A stretch of DNA of 64,000 nucleotides from an uncultured Lachnospiraceae bacterium (GTDB lineage: Bacteria > Bacillota > Clostridia > Lachnospirales > Lachnospiraceae). Location of the stretch: positions 1 to 64,000 of the forward strand of contig CACZBW010000002.1 of the NCBI GenBank assembly GCA_902779575.1. Reading direction: 5' to 3'. The position numbers and the translations under genes are program-made. The notes beneath the pieces were generated by a model, which did not search any database, was not told the origin of the DNA, and saw only the letters and a list, made by a program, of their open reading frames with translations. This document shows, one piece after another, positions 8,871 to 15,621 of this stretch (within the stretch, counting starts at the first letter, position 1; the number at the start of each line of letters is the position of its first letter).

Positions 8871-9518
8871 TCACATCGGCCGCTTCATATTTGGAATTTG
8901 CGCCTGATCAAAAGCTTCAAACAGATTGACTTTATGCACAGACCACGCACTGTGGTTCAAATCCGTGATGGCACAATCCATATTTAAATCAAAATAGATA
9001 GCATTTTTCTTCTCACACAGTTTTGCCTGGAAGAAAGGTGCGATAGGCTGGAACGCAACTTTAATGTCCCGCCCCACCTTCATCACGCGCCGTATGTAAG
9101 CATACATTCCCATCTGTTCCGGATCGGTTATGCCTCTCAGTTCGGTATTCTCCCGGCAGATAAGAGCCGGAAATGTCTGTAGTTCTTTTATTCCTTCCTC
9201 GGTTAAACCGGAGCACCTTTCAAATATCTCCGGAGGGACGAGTCTCTGACAAAGAGCGCGATCGGCAGAAACTGTGACTATGTTGTCCTTAAAAACAGAT
9301 TCTTCACAGGTAACTAAGAGCTGATAGTACCGCTTACTGAAGCGTTGAACAGCCATCATTTCTTCTGCGCTGCCAATGACCGCACCTTGCTGAATATTGT
9401 AGTTGAAATTGACTATGCCGCCCTGCTGATTCGTGACATTGACATTGTTCTTTCCCACCTGCCCTACAGCTGGCGTGCCGGGAGGCATTATCTGCTGAGT
9501 CACAATTTCATTGCTCAT
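8871..9518 (-). CDS. Unknown protein with N-terminal Gly/Asn/Gln motif
   Basis: This 215-residue protein is not recognised. Residues 18-42 form a low-complexity beta-prone stretch, GQVGKNNVNVTN followed by QQGGIVNFNYN, and then IQQG. The upstream protein ends in a closely similar motif. The remainder (residues 50-215) looks globular and mixed alpha/beta, with no transmembrane segment or familiar catalytic motif. GGGAGG precedes the ATG, 12 bases after the upstream stop, so the two are almost certainly cotranslated partners. It ends 15 bases before the ATPase. It may relay a signal to the ATPase; that is inference. Confidence 0.75.
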   Translation of the reverse strand: MSNEIVTQQIMPPGTPAVGQVGKNNVNVTNQQGGIVNFNYNIQQGAVIGSAEEMMAVQRFSKRYYQLLVTCEESVFKDNIVTVSADRALCQRLVPPEIFERCSGLTEEGIKELQTFPALICRENTELRGITDPEQMGMYAYIRRVMKVGRDIKVAFQPIAPFFQAKLCEKKNAIYFDLNMDCAITDLNHSAWSVHKVNLFEAFDQAQIPNMKRPM

Positions 9519-9530
9519 TACCGGCCTCCC

Positions 9531-10700
9531 TTAAAAATTGAAATTCATAGTCCCGTTGTTCGTGACGTTTATGTTGTTGTCTCCATTCTGGATGACATTG
9601 GTCTGTTGCTGAATGATGGTCGTTTTCTGTCCTTCCTGTCCCGGATCTTCTTCCGTGGCAGTTTTTTCATCCTCAGTAGTCTCCGATTCTGAGGCCGCTT
9701 TCTCCTGGCGCTGACCCTGTCTAATCTGTTCTGCCCACGAGTGCCTTTGAGCTTTAAGGACAGTAGCAATGGCTGCAGCGCCTTGCATAAGGTTCTCCTT
9801 CTGCTGATCGTCTGGGGTCACCGCTTTTGCTGCAGCGGCAACAGTTTCAATCACACCTGTCATTGCCTCTGTGTTTATCTTTGGAGTGCTTATACCGCCA
9901 AATACGGATGCCAGGGCCTCACTCGTCCGAAGCAGGGAACCATTAATTACTTCATCATCTGTTTTATCACCGGCATCCTCACTCGGAGTCAAAGATGCTG
10001 GAGCAACAGCAGTTTTCACAACTGCTTGATAATCCTTCTTTGTATAGAGATTAACCGTGATTGTTCTGGTTATTGCATCGCCAAGATGCCCATTATACTG
10101 CCGCTCTTTATATTTCACCTTACTGCTATTCGCATCCAGCGTTGGTACACCAAGATAATTGCAATCTGCTCGGTGGAGCAAAATGAAATGAAGTACCCCC
10201 AAAAGAAACGGCTGCAATTCGAATACAGTTTCATTTCTCAACTCTGCTTTTGTAATAGATGCTCCATCGCCCCTAACATAGAACCTATCCCCATCCAGGA
10301 TTTCGTTGTCATTCTCTATAACATCCAGGCAAGCCTTGACGAACCACCCACGCATTTCAGGGTTAAGATGCCACTTAACAAACTTACATGTTCTGGCAAG
10401 GGCCTCCTCATATCTCTCCGTTACGGTACTGTCAAAAGCAGAAATATATGCCATGTCATTGAATGGCACGTTAATGCTTCCTTCAATTTTTCCTTCCCGA
10501 TAATTTGATGTATCAGACGAAGACCCAGCTGTCTGTACTCCGGTAAATATATAAACCAAGTCCGACATAAAGATCGGATTCTTATGTTCATCCTTAATAC
10601 CGTCTTGATGTTCTCTTGGACTTGCGTCGGGCAGCGCGGCCTTTCTTAGAAGCAGATACAGAACGCATCCGCTCAAAAAGGGAACGTTTTTCTCTGTCAT
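9531..10700 (-). CDS. Unknown protein with C-terminal Gly/Asn motif, first gene of defence operon
   Basis: This 389-residue protein is not recognised. Residues 1-230 look globular, with a weakly hydrophobic N-terminal stretch (LSGCVLYLLL). Residues 230-310 are Ala-rich and probably helical. Residues 320-360 are a Gln/Glu/Lys-rich linker. The last 20 or so residues are VIQNGDNNINVTNNG then TMNFNF, matching the motif at the start of the next protein. GGAGGG precedes the ATG. It is the first gene after the promoter at 10,861-10,889. By analogy with paired amyloid motifs, its globular part could be either sensor or effector. No activity can be assigned. Confidence 0.75.
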   Translation of the reverse strand: MTEKNVPFLSGCVLYLLLRKAALPDASPREHQDGIKDEHKNPIFMSDLVYIFTGVQTAGSSSDTSNYREGKIEGSINVPFNDMAYISAFDSTVTERYEEALARTCKFVKWHLNPEMRGWFVKACLDVIENDNEILDGDRFYVRGDGASITKAELRNETVFELQPFLLGVLHFILLHRADCNYLGVPTLDANSSKVKYKERQYNGHLGDAITRTITVNLYTKKDYQAVVKTAVAPASLTPSEDAGDKTDDEVINGSLLRTSEALASVFGGISTPKINTEAMTGVIETVAAAAKAVTPDDQQKENLMQGAAAIATVLKAQRHSWAEQIRQGQRQEKAASESETTEDEKTATEEDPGQEGQKTTIIQQQTNVIQNGDNNINVTNNGTMNFNF

Positions 10701-10860
10701 CCTTCACCCTCCGAAAAAAATAACTCAAAAAACTCAAAAAACGAGTAATGCATTCTCTCGGGCGTTGACAACAACTGAGCCAACGATAGGTTGAAAGCGT
10801 AAGGTCGAGTCAGGAAAGATCTTATGCTCACGTTTGGCAGGAGAGAAAAGCACAATTTTT

Positions 10861-10889
10861 AGTATAACCGAGAAATGTGAATTTTTCAA
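10861..10889 (-). promoter_or_regulatory. Promoter of the defence operon
   Basis: The minus strand has -35 TTGAAA (10,884-10,889), a 17-base spacer and -10 TATACT (10,861-10,866). Transcription would start near 10,854, giving a leader of about 150 bases. That leader carries three TTTTTTGAG-like repeats near 10,713-10,745. No other good promoter was seen before 3,354 on this strand. Confidence 0.65.
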
Positions 10890-11064
10890 CTGCGTTCGTG
10901 AATATTTGAGGTTGTTCCGCAAAAATTTTTACGTGATTGCAGAATTTCGCTCAACATCCGTCCCGGGCAAGACGTTAAACTACCTGCCGGAACTACGGCT
11001 TCCTTCAAAGGCCACGAAGGATGTTTCGCAGCGGCAGTGACGGTAACCAACTACTAACCAGGAG

Positions 11065-11176
11065 CCAGCAAGCGAACTGCTGGTCACCTACGTGAAACGG
11101 GGAAAACCCCCACGAGGTGGCCGATGAAAACACTGGCAAGCCATATGGATTCTCCCCGTTTCGGAAAGAAACGAGG
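11065..11176 (+). ncRNA. Structured leader with competing stems before the sigma-like gene
   Basis: A first hairpin pairs CCAGCA (11,065-11,070) with TGCTGG (11,078-11,083). A ten-base segment GAAACGGGGA (11,094-11,103) pairs perfectly with TCCCCGTTTC (11,153-11,162). That segment can instead form GGGG-AAAA-CCCC locally (11,099-11,110). Its partner can instead form the hairpin CGTTTC/GAAACG (11,157-11,173), which touches the ribosome binding site GAGGA. These mutually exclusive folds suggest translational or transcriptional control. No known riboswitch class was recognised. The rest of 10,701-11,185 holds the divergent promoter and no gene. Confidence 0.5.
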
Positions 11177-11185
11177 ACAATCTGA

Positions 11186-11845
11186 ATGGCAAGAACAAAA
11201 AAGGCCGAGCTTGAGGCCGAATTCAAGCATGGAACATCGATCGGTGACAACGGCGAGATCTTGTACGACTGCCCGATCGAAATCAAAGACAAGGCGGACC
11301 TTGACAACTATGGCATCACAGATGCCGACTGCCGATATCTGAACTTCAACGGCAGCCAGAAGATGCGGGTGTTCTTCTACAAAACCTCTGACCGTGTGTT
11401 TGCGGAATCGCAGTGGGAGTACATCAACACCCTTCATTCCAGCGGCTACTTCAGCACGCGGTGCATGGTCCCAGGCAAGCGTAAAGCCTTCACTCGCTGC
11501 AGAGACACGAACAAGTGCTCTGCTTGCCCGTATGGCCGCACCCCGGAAACCAAACAGTCACCTGTAGTTTCGTGGGACGGGCTTCTTGAGACGGGCTGGG
11601 AGCCGGATGCAACAGAATCCATTGAGCAGCAGGTGCTGGCCAAGATGGAGTACCAGGCTATCCGCTCCCTGATGGATGCGGAAGACCCGAGGATCGCTCT
11701 GGCCTTTGAAGCCAAAGAGCTGTACGGCGATTCCGTAAAGGCAATCGCGGCAGACCTTGGTGTCTCAGAGCCGAGGGTCTATCAGTTGATCAAACGTGCC
11801 AAGACAATCGGAAGACAATTCAGAAAGGACAATGACAATGAGTAA
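11186..11845 (+). CDS. Sigma-70 region 4-like regulator of a mobile element
   Basis: The C-terminal third of this 219-residue protein is a helix-turn-helix like sigma region 4: VKAIAADLGVSEPRVYQLIKRA. The middle carries a cysteine group (CRDTNKCSACPYG) that may bind metal. Proteins of this build occur in integrative elements and prophages of Clostridia, where they probably control element genes. The ATG follows GAGGA at normal distance, behind a structured leader. It overlaps the next gene by eight bases, so the two are coupled. The target promoters are unknown. Confidence 0.7.
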   Translation: MARTKKAELEAEFKHGTSIGDNGEILYDCPIEIKDKADLDNYGITDADCRYLNFNGSQKMRVFFYKTSDRVFAESQWEYINTLHSSGYFSTRCMVPGKRKAFTRCRDTNKCSACPYGRTPETKQSPVVSWDGLLETGWEPDATESIEQQVLAKMEYQAIRSLMDAEDPRIALAFEAKELYGDSVKAIAADLGVSEPRVYQLIKRAKTIGRQFRKDNDNE

Positions 11846-12044
11846 ATCGGAGGTATTTGAGAAAATGATGAGCAGTGAAAATGGCGGCCTGTATGCCGCA
11901 ATCGGTGGTATCGTTCTGGTATACAGCATTGACCGTATCACAAAGAGCCACTACAAGGCCGACGTGAAAAAGGACTCCATCACGCTGGCTCCTGCCGGTG
12001 ATGCGGACAAGCCCCAGCCCCAGGAAACGGAAAAAGAACAGTAA
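11838..12044 (+). CDS. Small single-helix membrane protein
   Basis: This 68-residue protein is not recognised. It has a hydrophobic segment (GGLYAAIGGIVLVYSI, about residues 16-31) flanked by charged residues and a Pro/Gln-rich tail. The ATG at 11,838 overlaps the end of the sigma-like gene in the sequence ATGAGTAA, and AAAGGA precedes it. A longer in-frame reading from 11,796 exists but lacks a ribosome binding site. Confidence 0.6.
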   Translation: MSKSEVFEKMMSSENGGLYAAIGGIVLVYSIDRITKSHYKADVKKDSITLAPAGDADKPQPQETEKEQ

Positions 12045-12053
12045 ATTGAAAAA

Positions 12054-12086
12054 GGCGGTGTCAGGACTCTACATCCTGGCACCGTC
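12054..12086. terminator. Terminator between convergent small genes
   Basis: GGCGGTGTCAGGA pairs with TCCTGGCACCGTC around CTCTACA. The minus strand gives a T-run directly after the stem, and the plus strand gives TCTCTTCG. It would end the symE-like transcript and, less strongly, the sigma-like transcript. Confidence 0.75.
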
Positions 12087-12093
12087 TCTTCGT

Positions 12094-12369
12094 TTATGCC
12101 GGGATCAGCTTTTTGATCACCAGCTCGTTTTCCTTCACAGACACGTCGATCTGGTCGCCAACATGGAACCCGGCCTCTGCCAGCCACTTGGCGTTCAGAA
12201 GGATCTGTGGCTTATCTACACTCTTTCCGTCATCTCCCCGATATGTACCGTACCCGCATACCTTCATGTAGCGGTGGTTCATTTCCTCTCCGGGATCAGC
12301 CGGGACGAGCTCAACTTCTTCAGTTACAGTTGTGGTTGTGGTCGTCTTCTTGTTTACGAGTTTTGCCAT
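12094..12369 (-). CDS. SymE-like toxin-family protein
   Basis: This 91-residue protein has the SymE pattern: RYMKVCGYG, then PQILLNAKWLAEAGF, then HVGDQIDVSV and LVIKK. SymE of E. coli is the toxin of a type I system controlled by the antisense RNA SymR, and its fold derives from AbrB-like DNA-binding proteins. In mobile elements of Clostridia such proteins may instead regulate genes. GGAGG sits seven bases before the ATG. A 6-base-pair inverted repeat (12,414-12,419 with 12,425-12,430) lies about 45 bases upstream. No antisense RNA gene was identified. Confidence 0.78.
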   Translation of the reverse strand: MAKLVNKKTTTTTTVTEEVELVPADPGEEMNHRYMKVCGYGTYRGDDGKSVDKPQILLNAKWLAEAGFHVGDQIDVSVKENELVIKKLIPA

Positions 12370-12563
12370 TCATTGTCCTCCTTGCTTTAGATTTAGATTG
12401 AGATGAAATATTTGTGCCAGATGGTGGCACGGACGCCGGAACTCTCTCCGATCGAAATAAGATAAAAGACCGCTCCGAATATACGGAGGGTAGACTTTTA
12501 TTTTACGCTCAAACGCGCTGTGTAACAAGGCATAGCTTCCTTAAATTTCCTTGATCGCCCATC

Positions 12564-12670
12564 AGTAAAATCATAGCCTCGACCTACCCCAAATAGTAAA
12601 ATCGTTTTCTCGTTTTGCCCAAAATAGTAAAATCGTTGACTCGTTTTCAAAAATAGTAAAATCGTAGCCT
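12564..12670. repeat. Four tandem 31-base repeats
   Basis: The core AGTAAAATC begins at 12,564, 12,595, 12,626 and 12,655, so spacings are 31, 31 and 29. Most copies read AAATAGTAAAATCGT followed by a CTCG-containing half. No gene lies between 12,370 and 12,788; apart from these repeats the stretch holds only the rlmD terminator. The spacers are too short and too alike for CRISPR. They may be iterons or regulator-binding sites at the edge of the mobile element. Confidence 0.7.
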
Positions 12671-12704
12671 CGACCCTGCTTCTTGACCAGTTCCCGCGAA
12701 CATA

Positions 12705-12758
12705 AAAAGAGGGTTTCCATCACTCGAAGCGGAACTTGCTCCCAGTGACGGAAACCCC
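12705..12758 (-). terminator. Terminator of rlmD
   Basis: On the minus strand GGGTTTCCGTCACT pairs with AGTGATGGAAACCC around a GC-rich loop, followed by TCTTTTTATG. It lies about 30 bases after the rlmD stop and marks the boundary between ordinary chromosome and the accessory region. Confidence 0.75.
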
Positions 12759-12788
12759 AGTATTTCAGGCTTTTTCAGGCCCTATTCC

Positions 12789-14174
12789 TCAAGAATGTGT
12801 TAGTAGACAGACAGTCTCGACGTGAACGGTATGCGGAAACATATCCACCGGCTGCACTTCCCGGATCTGATAGCCTCCCTCCGCGAACAATCTGAGATCC
12901 CTCGCCATTGTGGCGCTGTCGCAGCTCACATAGACAATTCTGTCCGGAAGTGTTCGGAGAATCGTCTCCGTCACGGTCCTGTCCAGCCCTTTCCGGGGCG
13001 GATCCACCACAATGACGTCCGGCGCTCCCGGCGTCCCCTCCTGATCCCCGGCCAGCCGGGGCAGGATGTCTTCCGCCTTTCCCACCAGAAATTCCGCGTT
13101 CCGGATCCCATTCAGCTCTGCATTAATCCTGGCATTTTCTATAGCTTCAGGGACAATCTCCACGCCAATGACACTGCCTGCCTTTCGGGCCAGAAAGAGG
13201 GAGATGGTTCCTGTCCCGCAGTAAAGATCCCACACTTTTTCAGTTCCGGTAAGGGAAGCATATTCAAGCGCTGTGCGATACAGTTTTTCTGTTTGAACCG
13301 GATTGACCTGATAAAATGACAGCGACGAAATTCTGTACAGATTATCGCCGATCCTGTCCTCTATGTAATCCTGTCCGTACAGAACGCGGTTCTTACGTCC
13401 CAGTATGACATTCGTAACTGCCTTGTTTGTATTCAGCACAACAGAGGTCAGCCTGCAGGTCCACCTGTCCCGCTCCGAGGCTTCCAGAAGGCTCCGGACA
13501 AGATCCTTTTCAGCCGGAAGACGGTCCGCGGCAGCGACGATAACCACCATCAGCTGCCCTGTCGCATGTCCCCAGCGGGTCATCACATGGCGGACGGTTC
13601 CGCTGTGAGTGGTCTCATCATAAGCGGGGACATGATTTCTTTTCATATAGGCAAGCACCGTCTCAAGCACCGGCCGGTTTTCGTCAATTCCGATCGCGCA
13701 GTCATGGTTGTCTATGATCGAGTGCGTCCGCCCCGCATAAAATCCGGCAGTCAGCTTCCCGTCCCGGCTCATGCCGACCGGAAACTGGGCCTTATTCCGG
13801 TAACGGTACGGCTCCTCCATCCCAATGACCGGAAGCACTTCCAGTCCTGAAAATCCCCCGATCCGTTCCAGGTTATTCCTGATCTTGCGCTGTTTCAGCA
13901 AAAGCTGGGCTTCGTAGGACATCTCCTGCAGCTGGCAGCCTCCGCAGGCGCGGGCAACCGGACAGAAAGCCTTCGTCCGGTCCGGGCTCGGGATGAGTAC
14001 CTCCTCCAGACGCGCGTAGGCAAAGTTCTTCTTCACTTTTACGATCTTTGCCCGGACTGTATCTCCCACGACACTGTCCTTCACAAAAACGGCCATGCCC
14101 AAGGCATGGCCAATTCCCAGTCCCTCATCGGACATATCTTCAATCGTAACTTGTATAATGGTATTCTTTTCCAT
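12789..14174 (-). CDS. rlmD: 23S rRNA (uracil-C5)-methyltransferase, RlmD/RumA family
   Basis: It is predicted to methylate a uracil (U1939-type) of 23S rRNA with SAM. The 461 residues start with a TRAM domain (MSDEGLGIG...). An iron-sulphur motif follows (CPVARACGGC). The C-terminal Rossmann methylase has VDPPRKGLD and the catalytic-cysteine motif YVSCDSATMARDL. GGGGGAG precedes the ATG. Firmicutes often have several paralogues of this family, so the exact uracil is uncertain. Confidence 0.9.
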   Translation of the reverse strand: MEKNTIIQVTIEDMSDEGLGIGHALGMAVFVKDSVVGDTVRAKIVKVKKNFAYARLEEVLIPSPDRTKAFCPVARACGGCQLQEMSYEAQLLLKQRKIRNNLERIGGFSGLEVLPVIGMEEPYRYRNKAQFPVGMSRDGKLTAGFYAGRTHSIIDNHDCAIGIDENRPVLETVLAYMKRNHVPAYDETTHSGTVRHVMTRWGHATGQLMVVIVAAADRLPAEKDLVRSLLEASERDRWTCRLTSVVLNTNKAVTNVILGRKNRVLYGQDYIEDRIGDNLYRISSLSFYQVNPVQTEKLYRTALEYASLTGTEKVWDLYCGTGTISLFLARKAGSVIGVEIVPEAIENARINAELNGIRNAEFLVGKAEDILPRLAGDQEGTPGAPDVIVVDPPRKGLDRTVTETILRTLPDRIVYVSCDSATMARDLRLFAEGGYQIREVQPVDMFPHTVHVETVCLLTHS

Positions 14175-14364
14175 TTCTCCCCCGGATCCCGGTCCGTTTC
14201 ATCTGATCCGTTCCGTCCTGGCCTGACTGCCCGTCACAGATACAGCACCTTCAGCTGCAGGAATTCATCAGTACCGGCCAGCGTCTCCAATCGTACCTTA
14301 AGTATGCCGGCAGATCTTCAGCTGCCAGAATTCATCCGCAGCGGCCATAGCTCTGCCCCGCCGC

Positions 14365-15321
14365 TCAGTTCCAGTCTCCGGACCTGCGGATATTCGACTC
14401 GAACAGCTTATTATATCCCAGCCAGTCATCGGGATTCCGGTTTCTTGCCGCGCTCTCCATCAGTTCCTTCATGGTTTCCAGTCTTGCGTCCGTGTTGTCG
14501 GCAAGATTCAGTGCCATCGCCTCCGGCAGGGCAGGCTTCTTTGGGCTTCCGTACTCATATTCGCCGTGGTGCGCAAGGATACAGTGCTGAAGCTCGCTCA
14601 TCAGCCTGTGCGGAAAGCCTTTGATGGTTCTGCACGCGTATCCGATCAGCTCCGATCCCATCACGATATGCCCGAGCAGCTGACCGTCATCCGTATAATC
14701 ATTCTCCGGAAAATTCGAGATTTCCTTCAGCTTTCCCACATCATGGAAAGCCGCAGCCGTCAGCAGCAGGTCCCTGTTCAGATAGGAATACTGCCCGCAG
14801 TAATAGTCGCAGAGCCTTACAACGCTCAGCGTATGCTCCAGCAGTCCGCCCACAAAGCTGTGATGAACGGTTTTCGCGGCGGAATGTTTCTTGAATGCCT
14901 CCGCAAAGGTTTCGCTTCCGAAATACTTGTCGATCAGCATCTTAAGCCAGGGATTCCCCACCGTTCCCAGGAGGTCCATCAATTCCCCGTACATTTCATC
15001 CTTGTCTCTGGCGCTGACGGGAAGATAATTCTCCGGCTCGTATTCGCCGGATTTCGCCACCCGCACTCTCTTGATATTAAGCTGAAGGTTTCCCTGGAAG
15101 CTTGTCACATCTCCCACAATATAGACATAATCAAGGGGACTGAATTCATCGATCCCCGTCGAGGTCGGATCCCATATCTTGCAGTCGACCGTCCCTGTCC
15201 GGTCCTGGAGAACTACATTCTCATAGTTCTTTCCGTTCTTTGCCATCGCGCTCTGCCTCTGCTTGCAGAGATAGACGTCCCCGATCCTGTCTCCCTCGTG
15301 AAATGTCTCTATGAATTTCAT
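14365..15321 (-). CDS. yhaM: 3'-5' exoribonuclease YhaM family
   Basis: This 318-residue protein combines an N-terminal OB-fold nucleic-acid domain (residues 10-95, with GTVDCKIWDP) and an HD phosphohydrolase domain. The HD domain shows HHSFVGGLLEHTLSV and AAFHDVGK, which carry the metal-binding His and Asp. YhaM of B. subtilis trims RNA and can degrade DNA from the 3' end. The order and length match the family. The 190 bases to rlmD hold no gene. Confidence 0.92.
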   Translation of the reverse strand: MKFIETFHEGDRIGDVYLCKQRQSAMAKNGKNYENVVLQDRTGTVDCKIWDPTSTGIDEFSPLDYVYIVGDVTSFQGNLQLNIKRVRVAKSGEYEPENYLPVSARDKDEMYGELMDLLGTVGNPWLKMLIDKYFGSETFAEAFKKHSAAKTVHHSFVGGLLEHTLSVVRLCDYYCGQYSYLNRDLLLTAAAFHDVGKLKEISNFPENDYTDDGQLLGHIVMGSELIGYACRTIKGFPHRLMSELQHCILAHHGEYEYGSPKKPALPEAMALNLADNTDARLETMKELMESAARNRNPDDWLGYNKLFESNIRRSGDWN

Positions 15322-15621
15322 TCTGTCTGCCTCTTTCTAGCTGCCTCCCGCAATTATTCCCCGTTCCTGTCCCGAACACCCGACCGGATGTATACGCAGC
15401 ACCGCCGCTGAAACCCCGAGGCGCCGCTGAAAGCCTTTTTCCGGCCTTTTCCGGTAAATCTGTCTGTCCGGAACCATATTATGGGAAAAATAATCTGAAA
15501 ATTTCTGAAAACAGATTTCATTTTTGTCTATTATAGAGTAAAATGAAAATGAAGTAAATAACAGAATTCGGCCATGCCTCCGGCGGCACGGCCGAATTGA
15601 TTTCACTGCAGGGGTGCAGAC
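15322..15621. promoter_or_regulatory. Divergent yhaM/mutS2 control region
   Basis: The minus strand has a perfect -10 TATAAT at 15,530-15,535, with TTTACT 17 bases upstream, which suits yhaM. The plus strand has TATTAT (15,529-15,534) for mutS2, with a poor -35. A 14-base stem with one mismatch (15,565-15,578 with 15,585-15,598) lies just before mutS2; it has no T-run, so it may be a leader hairpin. A GAATTC site lies at 15,564. Confidence 0.45.

Noticed and set aside
10734-10922. A 62-residue minus-strand frame upstream of the defence operon
   Set aside because: It spans the operon promoter and lacks a ribosome binding site.
12564-12670. Possible CRISPR array
   Set aside because: The repeats follow each other without unique spacers of normal length, the copies are imperfect, and no cas gene is present.
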